Positions 8,688 through 16,952 of a DNA stretch of 54,119 nucleotides are shown one piece after another. The DNA is from a virus. Under the pieces are notes generated by a model. That model was not told the DNA's origin, made no database searches, and saw nothing but the letters and a program-made list of their open reading frames with translations. Position 1 is the stretch's first letter. The number at the start of each line of letters is the position of its first letter. The DNA lies in the IMG/VR virus record IMGVR_UViG_3300022939_001635, positions 1-54,119 of that record; one strand, 5' to 3'. Both the position numbers and the translations under genes were made by a program.

Positions 8688-9888
8688 TGACCCATTCCAC
8701 TATCTTTGGATCAATGTCTTCGTATTTTTTTGTTGTTATATTATCAAAAAAGTTTATTTGACGTTTTAGTGCTTCTTTATTAGTCGGTGCTTTGCTTAAA
8801 ACATCTATCAACTGTGTTATATTTGTATACTGATACTTAGAATAAAAATTACGTCTTTCTAACTTCTTACAAAAAGATAGTGCTTCTTGTTTTAATTCGT
8901 CAGGAAGATTGTTTGGTTCTAAACCCGGTTTATTAAGAACAGGTCTTACCAATATATATGGAACATTTGGATATCTTTCTGTTAAAAATTCAACAAGTTT
9001 TGGTAAACTTCTAATAGTTAAAGAAGATAGTGTTAAATCAAAAGAATCAACATGAAAGTTTTTGTAGTAAGAATCAATGACTTTGATTTTTTCTTGCCAT
9101 TCAACTCCTCCTGTGCGTTGGTAATTGTCAGTATCTTCAAATCCATCAATACTAATTCTTAAATTAAGTTTACCTTGCAATTTATCATTTTTGTCTTTAG
9201 GTAGTAATCTTGTAGCATTTGTATTAATTTCAATATAGGGATCTTTAGTAATATAAACTATTTTTTCTACATAGTCAGCAAAGTTTTTAATATAAAAAGG
9301 TTCTCCACCTGCCATGTATATCTTTTTACAATTATCATCTATGCTAGAAAAAATGTTTTGCCAACTTGATTCGTGTTCGGCCCAATTCAATTTACCGTAT
9401 TGATCTTTAATTGATTGTATGTGTCCTTGTGTTCTGTCTAATACATCAGTAGCATACTGAGGATAAAGTTTTAACCATTTGCTGCTATCTGACGGATGGC
9501 ACATTATACAATTTAAATTGCAGGTGTTTCCTGTACGTAAGTCTAAAGCTCTGATTATATTATCATCAAAGGTTGTTGCTTTTTTCATTCCAAGATGAAA
9601 ACACATACTTTTTAAATTGCGTGTTCTAAAACTCCATTCGTCAACATTTTTTTCATGATCATAACATATATCACATCCTGATGGACATTGTCCGTTTTTA
9701 ACTTGTTCACGTTTTTCTTTTATTGCCAAAGAACTGTAAAGTTCTTTTAATGGATAATTTACAATTGTACGGTCAGTATCATCTTCTAGTATAGTGTTAT
9801 TCTTACAACACATAGCAACTCTACCTTTATTATTGATAAAGGGAAAGTTATTTAAGTAGACACAATATCTATCATACGGTGTATTCAT
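8680..9888 (-). CDS. Radical SAM protein with N-terminal twitch-like Cys domain
   Basis: About 402 residues from the ATG at 9888, which has AGGA eight bases upstream. An in-frame ATG at 9897 abuts the same AGGA and is less likely. The N-terminal Cys domain has RYCVYL (Cys9), MCC (27-28) and CPSGCDIC. The radical SAM motif CNLNCIMC is near residue 120 with SSKW after it, AGGEP follows about 65 residues later, and SIDGFEDTDNYQR is present. The C-terminal signature is weaker than in siblings (FFDNITTKK, no LDxxR). It overlaps the preceding gene by 17 bases. Assignment to the family is firm, function unknown. Confidence 0.87.
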   Translation of the reverse strand: MNTPYDRYCVYLNNFPFINNKGRVAMCCKNNTILEDDTDRTIVNYPLKELYSSLAIKEKREQVKNGQCPSGCDICYDHEKNVDEWSFRTRNLKSMCFHLGMKKATTFDDNIIRALDLRTGNTCNLNCIMCHPSDSSKWLKLYPQYATDVLDRTQGHIQSIKDQYGKLNWAEHESSWQNIFSSIDDNCKKIYMAGGEPFYIKNFADYVEKIVYITKDPYIEINTNATRLLPKDKNDKLQGKLNLRISIDGFEDTDNYQRTGGVEWQEKIKVIDSYYKNFHVDSFDLTLSSLTIRSLPKLVEFLTERYPNVPYILVRPVLNKPGLEPNNLPDELKQEALSFCKKLERRNFYSKYQYTNITQLIDVLSKAPTNKEALKRQINFFDNITTKKYEDIDPKIVEWVNG

Positions 9889-11149
9889 ATATTGCATCCT
9901 TTAGTTTTGGCAATAATTCTTGCCATGATTTTACAACATTTTGTTTTGCATCTAACTTGTTACTAAATTCAATAAATGCAGGTAGCTGCTCTGTCATATC
10001 CCCACCTTGCAAACTTGCTATTGCATCTTCAATATGAGATTTAGTATTTGTAATAATTTCTTTAGGCCAATTTTTACTATCTATAGACTCTAAATAATTT
10101 TGTAATTTGTTTATTATAAAGTCTTTATGCGCTGTTGGTATTACTCTGCAATCTAAAAATTTAGGATAATTCACTCTATGTGTATGAAAAACCAATCCTA
10201 ATTGTTCAATAAATTCATCTGCAATTTCCGGTAAATGTTCAACATTATAAACTTGAACTGTACAAGCACCTACCATTTGCGATACTTTAGGATGATTACG
10301 TACCTTTTGAATATTTTCTTTTACAATATTGTAATCGCCTAATTGTCTAATGTAATCATAAACATCATAGATGCCATCAATACTAATATTAATTTGTATT
10401 TCTTTAAAATGATTCCATAGATCTAAAATATTATCTTTTTTGTAATTAAGTTTAGTTAAGTTGGTGCTGTATTTGATTTCAATATTATCGCCATATGGTT
10501 TTAAAATGTGTAAAATTTTATAGTGAATAGGATCAATTAACGGCTCGCCACCTGCAAATTCAATACGTTCAAAGTATGGCGCTAATTCTTCAAACTCTTT
10601 CCAAAAATCTTCATTATTTTCCCAACCACTGACATACGGTTTGCGTGTTAAATTGTATTCTCTAACTTTTGTAAAAGTGCTTTCATTAGCATCTTCCATT
10701 AGGTGTTCAATTTCTATCCAATCTTTAGACCAACTTGTGCTATCTAAAGGATGACACATTCTACATTTTAAATTACAAAAATTACTTAGTTTTGCTTCTA
10801 AAATAGGAATTTCAAATGGCATAGAGTAATCATCTGTCATTTTTTCTACTTTTGGAAGATATCTTTTCATTCGTGTTTTATTGTATCTTTGACGCATACT
10901 GCGAACACCAATGTCTTCGTGCCTCCAACAAGCATGACACTCTTGTGGACGTTCTCCGTTTAGCATTTGTTTTCTTACTTCTTTGTACTTGTCGCTGTTC
11001 CACAAATCTTTTATATTTGTATCATTAATATTACCAACAGGCCAGCTTCTACAGCAAAGTTTCATGTCACCGTCTGTTTTTGTAGCCATATGTATAAAAG
11101 GTAGCAAACAGAATGTTTCACTGTTTTCAGCTAGTTTTTTTGTATCCAT
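9872..11149 (-). CDS. Radical SAM protein with N-terminal twitch-like Cys domain
   Basis: 425 residues. FCLLPF (Cys14), LCC (32-33), LWNSDKYKEVRKQML, CHACW and EDIGVRSMR form the N-terminal domain. CNLKCRMC lies near 135 with STSW after it, AGGEP near 210, SIDGIYDVYDYIR, and a C-terminal FIEFSNKLD. The start codon sits directly next to the stop of the nitroreductase-like gene upstream (11150), and the downstream radical SAM gene overlaps it by 17 bases. The length matches siblings, and all Cys ligands for both the radical SAM site and a putative second cluster are present. No substrate can be inferred. Confidence 0.88.
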   Translation of the reverse strand: MDTKKLAENSETFCLLPFIHMATKTDGDMKLCCRSWPVGNINDTNIKDLWNSDKYKEVRKQMLNGERPQECHACWRHEDIGVRSMRQRYNKTRMKRYLPKVEKMTDDYSMPFEIPILEAKLSNFCNLKCRMCHPLDSTSWSKDWIEIEHLMEDANESTFTKVREYNLTRKPYVSGWENNEDFWKEFEELAPYFERIEFAGGEPLIDPIHYKILHILKPYGDNIEIKYSTNLTKLNYKKDNILDLWNHFKEIQINISIDGIYDVYDYIRQLGDYNIVKENIQKVRNHPKVSQMVGACTVQVYNVEHLPEIADEFIEQLGLVFHTHRVNYPKFLDCRVIPTAHKDFIINKLQNYLESIDSKNWPKEIITNTKSHIEDAIASLQGGDMTEQLPAFIEFSNKLDAKQNVVKSWQELLPKLKDAIYEYTV

Positions 11150-12178
11150 CTAAATAATACCGGTCCATTTTTTTGGTCTTTTTTGAAAAGTTGCGTATCT
11201 TAATCCACGATGTATTTTAAATTCATTGCTTGGTCCTAACGGCTCTGCTTTGCCTATACATACAGCCAAGTTTGGTTTTAATTGATAATCATCAACTCCT
11301 ATATGAGCTTGTATAGCATTATCAAAGTATTCTTTAATTTTATCATCAAATTCTTTCTTTAATACATTATAATTATCATTGTATGCGTGTGTACAACCAA
11401 TAGTAGCTACATCGTATCCTAATGATAATGCTTCTTCCATAATTATACCTGCATGTAGTCCGATGTTTCGATTGGCGTCAAGTTCATTATAATTCCAAAA
11501 ATCTATACCTTTTTTAAGATTTCTATGTCTTATGGTCATAGCAATAAATGTAAGTGGAGAACTTAAAACAGGCATCATGTATTCCACAGCATTTTCATTT
11601 TCATCGGGATAGTTAAAAATGTTTTTAATTAACCATAATTTTAAATCGTCATATTCTGGAGTCAATGCAATCCAAATATTGTCATTTAAACTTTGCTGTG
11701 TTGGCATAAAACGCCACATGGATTTTAAATGATCGACGTGTTCATCACTTACTGGCTGACTTTCATCAAATTTTCGCACTGTATATCTATTTTGCCATTT
11801 GTCAAGTGCTTTATCTTCAAACGGACCATCATTTAATATCGTGCAGAAAATATTACACAAAGCATCTAATTTATCTGCTGCTTCTTTTGATACATTACCT
11901 TTAATAGTTTCCACAATAAACCTATGAACTTCGATTTCGGTTTCGTGTGCTATAACTTGCCTTTGTCCTCTTTTCCAAAAGTTGTTTGCAATATAGATTG
12001 TTTTAGAACTTGTATTGCTGTTCAAATCGCTAACATATGCATCAAGCATATATTTTATATCTCTAGCACATTTGTTTGTTTCTTTAGTGCGTGTAGGGTA
12101 ATTTGATTTAACATATTTGACTGCTTGTTTTGCAAGTTTATCCTTATTAGCAATTATATATGCGGTTGCTTCAATCAT
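11150..12178 (-). CDS. Nitroreductase-like protein with extra N-terminal domain
   Basis: 342 residues in two parts. Residues from about 130 to the end resemble the nitroreductase fold: RYTVRKFDE (the RRSxRxF phosphate/FMN site), MPTQQSLND where the family has PSxxN, then NIGLHAGIIMEEALSLGYDVATIG, which matches the conserved helix before the flavin site, and a VCIGKAEP strand. Residues 1-100 (NKCARDIKYMLDAYVSDL and following ANNFWKRG) look like a small helical domain that I associate with tail/virion proteins of marine T4-like phages; this link is from memory and weak. A flavin-dependent reduction or dehydrogenation is inferred. AAAGGGA upstream of the ATG is a good ribosome site, and an 11-base gap separates it from the gene before. 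Confidence 0.6.
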   Translation of the reverse strand: MIEATAYIIANKDKLAKQAVKYVKSNYPTRTKETNKCARDIKYMLDAYVSDLNSNTSSKTIYIANNFWKRGQRQVIAHETEIEVHRFIVETIKGNVSKEAADKLDALCNIFCTILNDGPFEDKALDKWQNRYTVRKFDESQPVSDEHVDHLKSMWRFMPTQQSLNDNIWIALTPEYDDLKLWLIKNIFNYPDENENAVEYMMPVLSSPLTFIAMTIRHRNLKKGIDFWNYNELDANRNIGLHAGIIMEEALSLGYDVATIGCTHAYNDNYNVLKKEFDDKIKEYFDNAIQAHIGVDDYQLKPNLAVCIGKAEPLGPSNEFKIHRGLRYATFQKRPKKWTGII

Positions 12179-12189
12179 TTTATTTCCCT

Positions 12190-12576
12190 TTATTCAGCAA
12201 ACTTCTTCCCTGTTCCGTTGTTTACTCTCAATTTTTTTGCTATGTTAGCGTCTTTAGCTTTACTTGTATTTAAGTCAGCAGCACAAACACACCAGTTCTT
12301 TTGGCAAACAATAGGTTCGGTTGGAATTTCAAAGTCATCATATATGTTGCCTAATTTTTGATTTCTACAAGTTGCTACAAAAACATCGCCGTTTGCTGCA
12401 ATCATTAAACTTTCTTGTCCTGCCCAACACAACCAACCTTTGTATGTGTTTTCCTGTCTTTTGAGAATATCATTTACATTTTCTTCAACATATAATATTT
12501 CATTGTCAACTTCTTGTATTGTTGCAGTATTTGGAAAACTTCCTGCTTGTTGTGCATTTGCTATTCTTTTAAACAT
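12190..12576 (-). CDS. Stand-alone SPASM-like Cys protein (partner of split radical SAM)
   Basis: 128 residues with no radical SAM motif. WLCWAGQESLMIAANGDVF, then ATC, GNIYDDF, PIVCQKNWCVC, has the order of a C-terminal SPASM/twitch region (C, aG, nGdvy, C, GNi, C..C.C). It directly follows the short radical SAM gene 12569-13318, overlapping it by 8 bases. The fused gene at 18628-19782 carries an equivalent Cys region at its own C-terminus. The two genes together therefore equal one fused enzyme. Its own ribosome site (GGAG, seven bases before ATG) argues for a true separate gene rather than a sequencing frameshift. It probably binds an auxiliary 4Fe-4S cluster and docks on the core protein. 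Confidence 0.6.
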   Translation of the reverse strand: MFKRIANAQQAGSFPNTATIQEVDNEILYVEENVNDILKRQENTYKGWLCWAGQESLMIAANGDVFVATCRNQKLGNIYDDFEIPTEPIVCQKNWCVCAADLNTSKAKDANIAKKLRVNNGTGKKFAE

Positions 12577-13318
12577 TGTTGTTCTCCAAATAATCTATTT
12601 CGTCTTGACTATAATAATCTTTACCGCCAGTATAATCAGCTTGCCCATTGTTAAATTTAAGTGTTACAACACCATCATAAAATGGTTCGGCAATATTGCC
12701 TGCTGTTAATTGTCCTCTATCATTGTATACTGCATCATCATCTTTTTTGTATGCAGGACGTATTCTACGCATTACTACAGGAATATCGTTTTCTTTGAAG
12801 TATGCTATTGCTTCTTTTGCTTCGTTAAAAGTACTAGGCAACATCATCATATGAACATGCATATGTATGTGTTTTTCAAAAGTTTGTGCAAGTTGAAATA
12901 ATTTTACAAGATTCTCAGGAATCACTTCTCTTTTGTGATATTCCATATGATAACTAAAAATTAAACTATCTAATTTAGGAAGTAACTTTTCGTAAAATTC
13001 ATATTTTCTACTTCCGTTTGTTGTTAGCCCAATCATACAACCTTTATCATACATGTAATCTATAATTTTTTCTATTTCAGGATTGTTAGTAGGTTCGCCT
13101 CCTGTCAAATTCATTTTAAAACGTTTGTTTGGAAGTTTACTTACAATTTTATCTATTGTTCGTTTTGCCACTTCAAAACTCATATGTGGGCTTTTATTAT
13201 CATGTGTAAATTCGTCACAATAGCTGCAATTGAAGTTGCATCTCTTTCCAAGATTCCATTCAATTTTTACCACTTGTGATTGTGCATCACTACAATGTTC
13301 TACTGCTATTGTTTTCAA
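12569..13318 (-). CDS. Short radical SAM core protein (TTG start)
   Basis: 249 residues. The start is a TTG at 13316-13318 overlapping the upstream stop (TTGA) with GGAG eight bases upstream; no ATG exists before the core, so TTG is required. The radical SAM motif CNFNCSYC is at 27-34 and TGGEP at 72-76, followed by GLTTNGS and a FSYHMEYH strand. There is no N-terminal Cys domain, and the protein stops before a SPASM region. The next gene (12190-12576) supplies that region separately. It resembles the N-terminal two thirds of the protein at 18628-19782 and the 7-carboxy-guanine-like short radical SAM architecture only in general form. The substrate is unknown. Confidence 0.82.
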   Translation of the reverse strand: MKTIAVEHCSDAQSQVVKIEWNLGKRCNFNCSYCDEFTHDNKSPHMSFEVAKRTIDKIVSKLPNKRFKMNLTGGEPTNNPEIEKIIDYMYDKGCMIGLTTNGSRKYEFYEKLLPKLDSLIFSYHMEYHKREVIPENLVKLFQLAQTFEKHIHMHVHMMMLPSTFNEAKEAIAYFKENDIPVVMRRIRPAYKKDDDAVYNDRGQLTAGNIAEPFYDGVVTLKFNNGQADYTGGKDYYSQDEIDYLENNNV

Positions 13319-14475
13319 AAATAATTCTCCAATTGTGGCACTACATCTTTTATGTTTGTGTTTCTCATATCGTCTAATATTTTAGTATAATCAATAAAAT
13401 TTTTCCATTCAGAATCATTATAATTGCTGTTAAATAATGAATTTTTAATTACTTTAAGGCTTTTGTAATTTTTTTCATCAATAATGTCAATGGCTTTTTG
13501 TTTTAATTCTTTTGGCATGATAGTAATGTCTAAATACTTTGGTTCAGTGACCATACAATCAAATTTAAAAGTATCTGGATCATTATGCCATTTATCACTT
13601 GCATTTACAGTGTCTCGCATAAACTCTAAAATATTGTTCAAATCAAAAATATTGTAAATTTGTATAGCACTGTTGAAACTGCCAGATATATTATCAAACT
13701 GATCAAACCAATGTATATTTTCTAATAACTGTGCTTGCGTTTGGATTTCTCCGCCTCTAATATATTCGTATAATTTTCCAGTACCTTCAATACTAATAGT
13801 TAATTTAACTTTTTTAAATTTAGGCCAAAGTGTTTTCAATCTTTCTGGTGTTTTTGTTCCGTTAGTAGTATAGGCTATCATGATGTTTTTTGCATATCCC
13901 CATTCGACTAGATATTCTAAAAAATCATACATTCCGTCTTGCATCATAGGTTCGCCGCCTTTGAAATCAATACGTTCTAAATATTTAAACATTTCCTTTT
14001 TATCAGCCCAATAGCTCGCAGGAATAATTGTAGGTGGTGCATAATCTTTAGCCCTTCTAAAACGATTTTTTTCTATTTTAGATAATTTAGATTCTTCTTT
14101 ATACCAAGCAGTGCTGCCCCAAGTTCCGCACATTCTACATTTTAAATTACAGGTATTACCAAAATTTAAATCCATATGTCTTAAACGCATGTCAGGATCA
14201 AGTTCGTATGTTTCAGGCCAATTTTTTATTTTATCATCATACCATGTACGTCTACTTTGTCCAAGTGTTTCTTCTCTTTTCCAACACTGAACACATTCAG
14301 CAGGTTTTTCTCCTGCTATAAATTTAGCACGTAATTCATTTAGATCTTTCCATGCACTATCAATTGTATCTCCTTTATGAATACTAGGTCCACCGCCTTT
14401 GTAAACACAACAAGGTTTAATATCACCATTTCCAGAAAGTGTAATTGAAACCCAAGGAACTTTACATGTCAACAT
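13315..14475 (-). CDS. Radical SAM protein with N-terminal twitch-like Cys domain
   Basis: 386 residues. CKVPW (Cys4), PCC (22-23), the segment AWKDLNELRAKFIAGEKP, CVQCW and EETLGQSRR make the N-terminal domain. The radical SAM motif CNLKCRMC is near 110 with STAW after it, then KGGEP near 176, SIEGTGKLYEYIR and the tail FIDYTKILDDMR...VPQL. A Lys replaces the usual Ala/Thr before GGEP, as in the next gene downstream (14462), suggesting these two are close relatives. It overlaps the upstream gene by 14 bases and the downstream one by 4. The family is certain; the reaction is not known. Confidence 0.88.
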   Translation of the reverse strand: MLTCKVPWVSITLSGNGDIKPCCVYKGGGPSIHKGDTIDSAWKDLNELRAKFIAGEKPAECVQCWKREETLGQSRRTWYDDKIKNWPETYELDPDMRLRHMDLNFGNTCNLKCRMCGTWGSTAWYKEESKLSKIEKNRFRRAKDYAPPTIIPASYWADKKEMFKYLERIDFKGGEPMMQDGMYDFLEYLVEWGYAKNIMIAYTTNGTKTPERLKTLWPKFKKVKLTISIEGTGKLYEYIRGGEIQTQAQLLENIHWFDQFDNISGSFNSAIQIYNIFDLNNILEFMRDTVNASDKWHNDPDTFKFDCMVTEPKYLDITIMPKELKQKAIDIIDEKNYKSLKVIKNSLFNSNYNDSEWKNFIDYTKILDDMRNTNIKDVVPQLENYF

Positions 14476-15637
14476 ATTCTTTTATGTCCCAGCCTCTTAC
14501 TTTTGTCATATACAAGTGTGTTTTTTCAAAGTCATTTATATCTACTTTTTTATCTAAACACTGAATTAAATAAGTTTTTAACAGTTCTAACCTTGGTTTA
14601 AAAATACTACTTTGAGAACAAACACCTCTCGGATCTTCTACAATTCTTTCTATTTGCTGTATTCCGCTTTCTAATCTTTTTTTGCTTGCATATGATGGAG
14701 ATATATATTTTGGAGTATTAACAACTTGAGTAAAATGACAAGCAATAGGTTTGTTATATTTTTCACTCATATCTGCTGCCCAATTATAAAACTCTTCAAA
14801 ATGATCAAGATTATAAATCATTGTTGTATAATTTAAATTAGGCGTATGGTTTACATATTGCAAACATCTTTCATAATTTTCTTCTGCATCTTTCCAATTT
14901 GTATTTCTAATCCATTCAAAAGTTTTACCAATACCGTCAAAACTTATATCTATATTAATTTTTTTAATACGATTTAACATATCTATGTTTTTTTGATTAA
15001 AATGAGTACCATTTGTGTTTGTACTAAAAGCTATATTTGGATTGATTTCTAAAACTTTATTTACAAAGTATTCAAATCTTTTATCATACAAAGGTTCTCC
15101 ACCTTTTATTTCAATTTTTTTAGTGTGTTCGCTTACTAGACTTGCAATTTGATCTAAATGATCATAACTTAAACTCCAGTTTTTCAACTGTAAATTTTGC
15201 TGTTGTCTAATATACGGCGCCTCATCCATCATTAAAATATCATCTTTTAACCACTGACTACTAAAATTACTATTACACATAATACATTTTTGATTACAAC
15301 TGTTACCAAAACTAATATCCATGTGTATTATAGCATATTTGTTTTCATTTGTAAAGTTTATATCTGCATGTGGAAACCAATTTAGCATTTTGTCTTTTCT
15401 GCTAACTAGTCCTTGTTCAGCTTTCCACTTACATCCGTTGCATTCTTCTAACCACGTATCTGTTAATTCAGTTTGTCTAGCAGATTCTAAATCTTTGTTA
15501 GTGTAAAAATAATCTACAATATTATCAATTTCAGTTATGTGTTTAAAATCAAACGAAGTAGCACAGCATGGATTTACTGCACCATATGCAGTAATACAAA
15601 GTCCATGATGTACTGCTGAGCAAACTGCTTTATCCAT
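14462..15637 (-). CDS. Radical SAM protein with N-terminal twitch-like Cys domain
   Basis: 391 residues. The N-terminal Cys set is Cys6, PCC (24-25) and CNGC near 67-70, followed by EQGLVSRK. The usual PW after the first Cys is replaced (CSAVHHGLC), adding an extra Cys14. The radical SAM motif CNQKCIMC lies near 119 with SSQW after it, KGGEP follows, and SFDGIGKTFEWIR gives the family strand. The C-terminus ends early with MTKVRGWDIKEYVDM and lacks the full LD...P signature. It overlaps the genes on both sides by 8 and 14 bases. Secure family assignment; substrate unknown. Confidence 0.87.
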   Translation of the reverse strand: MDKAVCSAVHHGLCITAYGAVNPCCATSFDFKHITEIDNIVDYFYTNKDLESARQTELTDTWLEECNGCKWKAEQGLVSRKDKMLNWFPHADINFTNENKYAIIHMDISFGNSCNQKCIMCNSNFSSQWLKDDILMMDEAPYIRQQQNLQLKNWSLSYDHLDQIASLVSEHTKKIEIKGGEPLYDKRFEYFVNKVLEINPNIAFSTNTNGTHFNQKNIDMLNRIKKINIDISFDGIGKTFEWIRNTNWKDAEENYERCLQYVNHTPNLNYTTMIYNLDHFEEFYNWAADMSEKYNKPIACHFTQVVNTPKYISPSYASKKRLESGIQQIERIVEDPRGVCSQSSIFKPRLELLKTYLIQCLDKKVDINDFEKTHLYMTKVRGWDIKEYVDM

Positions 15638-16952
15638 TGACGTATTCTCCTAAGGCGGGTACAGTATCTATCAATTTTTCACCTCTAATTTTATCTAAAC
15701 TGAAACTGTACTCTATAAATTCTTTCCAATGTGTATTATAATAACTTTCGTTATTCATATAACTGCACACACCATTTTTAATTCCTTGTGCAGCAATAAT
15801 ATATTTTTTATCTAAGTTTTCATCTTCGCACCATTGTATAAAATTATCAAATTGTTGAGTAATTCTATTTTTATATCTATCTGGTAAAACACGAATATTC
15901 AGGTGCGGAGGATTGTGTGCTACATGATAGGTTACAAATGGTTTAATTGCACTGTTGTTTATTTTTGTCCAACCACTTTCTTGTATTTTCCATTTCATAA
16001 AATCAATCATATGTTCTACATTATACGCTGTTACAGTAAACGCAATCCATGCTTTGATGTTATTAGGTAACTTATCTATAGTATTTAAATTTTTTAATAC
16101 TTTATTCCATTTAACTGGATATCGTTGATATTCTAACACTGCACCCATGCCGTCGACACTTACTCCTAAACGCACTTCTTTAAACTTTTTCCATAAATTT
16201 ACAACTCTAGGAGGTAATGTAGTTCCATTTGTATTATATTCTAACATTATATTTTCTGCATAGCCACTATCTATACACTTTTGTAAAAATTCATAATGAC
16301 GTTCTATAAGCATAGGTTCACCGCCAGCAAAATAAACATGCTCCATATATTGTATATTACGTTCTAGTTGCGTCCAAAACATTTCACTGTTTGGCCAATC
16401 AAAGTCAACAGCACAAAGTTTACCATTAACTTCTTCTATTGTAACTTCGCCACTGGTATCATTAAAACTTGTTTTACCTGTTAATTTAATCCAGTCTTCA
16501 AACCATGCATTACTGTCACTCGGTCCACACATTCTACATTTTAAATTGCAAAAATTTCCAAAACGCAAATCATAATATCTCGTAGGTGATTTGTTTACAT
16601 CAATACTGCCATCTGGTTTAGTGTTTTTAAGTGCATCTATGATACTGTACTTCCATTGTACTCTTTCATATTGGCGTCTACTGGTTAAACCGTTTTCTTC
16701 TTCTTTCATACAGCGGCCGCATTCTTCACTCCATTTGCTACTCAACATGTTCTTACGTATGTCTTTCATTAATTGAGCATTACGTGCTTCGCTTAGATCG
16801 TCTATGCCGGCATTGTATGCTGTTCCGTCCTCTTTGCGTACTACACCTCTATTTTTGGTTACATTAGCTTGGCAACACACACGAATATCTCCGTTACTAC
16901 GGACTGCTTGAAATATCCATGGTATAGGACAAAATGTCTTTTCACCTTTCAT
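15630..16952 (-). CDS. Radical SAM protein with N-terminal twitch-like Cys domain
   Basis: 440 residues, one of the longest siblings. FCPIPW (Cys8), VCC (26-27), MKDIRKNMLSS, CGRC and EENGLTSRR form the N-terminal domain. The radical SAM motif CNLKCRMC is near 132 with SNAW after it. An insert of about 30 residues (including a GEVTIEEVNGK stretch) lies between this motif and AGGEP. SVDGMGAVLEYQRYP and the tail FIEYSFSLDKIR...VPAL match the family. Its layout is closest to the gene at 22752, which carries a similar insert. Its start overlaps the upstream stop by one base (TAATG). Confidence 0.88.
   Translation of the reverse strand: MKGEKTFCPIPWIFQAVRSNGDIRVCCQANVTKNRGVVRKEDGTAYNAGIDDLSEARNAQLMKDIRKNMLSSKWSEECGRCMKEEENGLTSRRQYERVQWKYSIIDALKNTKPDGSIDVNKSPTRYYDLRFGNFCNLKCRMCGPSDSNAWFEDWIKLTGKTSFNDTSGEVTIEEVNGKLCAVDFDWPNSEMFWTQLERNIQYMEHVYFAGGEPMLIERHYEFLQKCIDSGYAENIMLEYNTNGTTLPPRVVNLWKKFKEVRLGVSVDGMGAVLEYQRYPVKWNKVLKNLNTIDKLPNNIKAWIAFTVTAYNVEHMIDFMKWKIQESGWTKINNSAIKPFVTYHVAHNPPHLNIRVLPDRYKNRITQQFDNFIQWCEDENLDKKYIIAAQGIKNGVCSYMNNESYYNTHWKEFIEYSFSLDKIRGEKLIDTVPALGEYVNG

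Noticed and set aside
12190-13318. Frameshifted single radical SAM gene
   Set aside because: The downstream frame has its own GGAG and ATG at normal spacing and the 8-base overlap is the standard junction of this operon, so two real genes are more likely. Not fully excluded.
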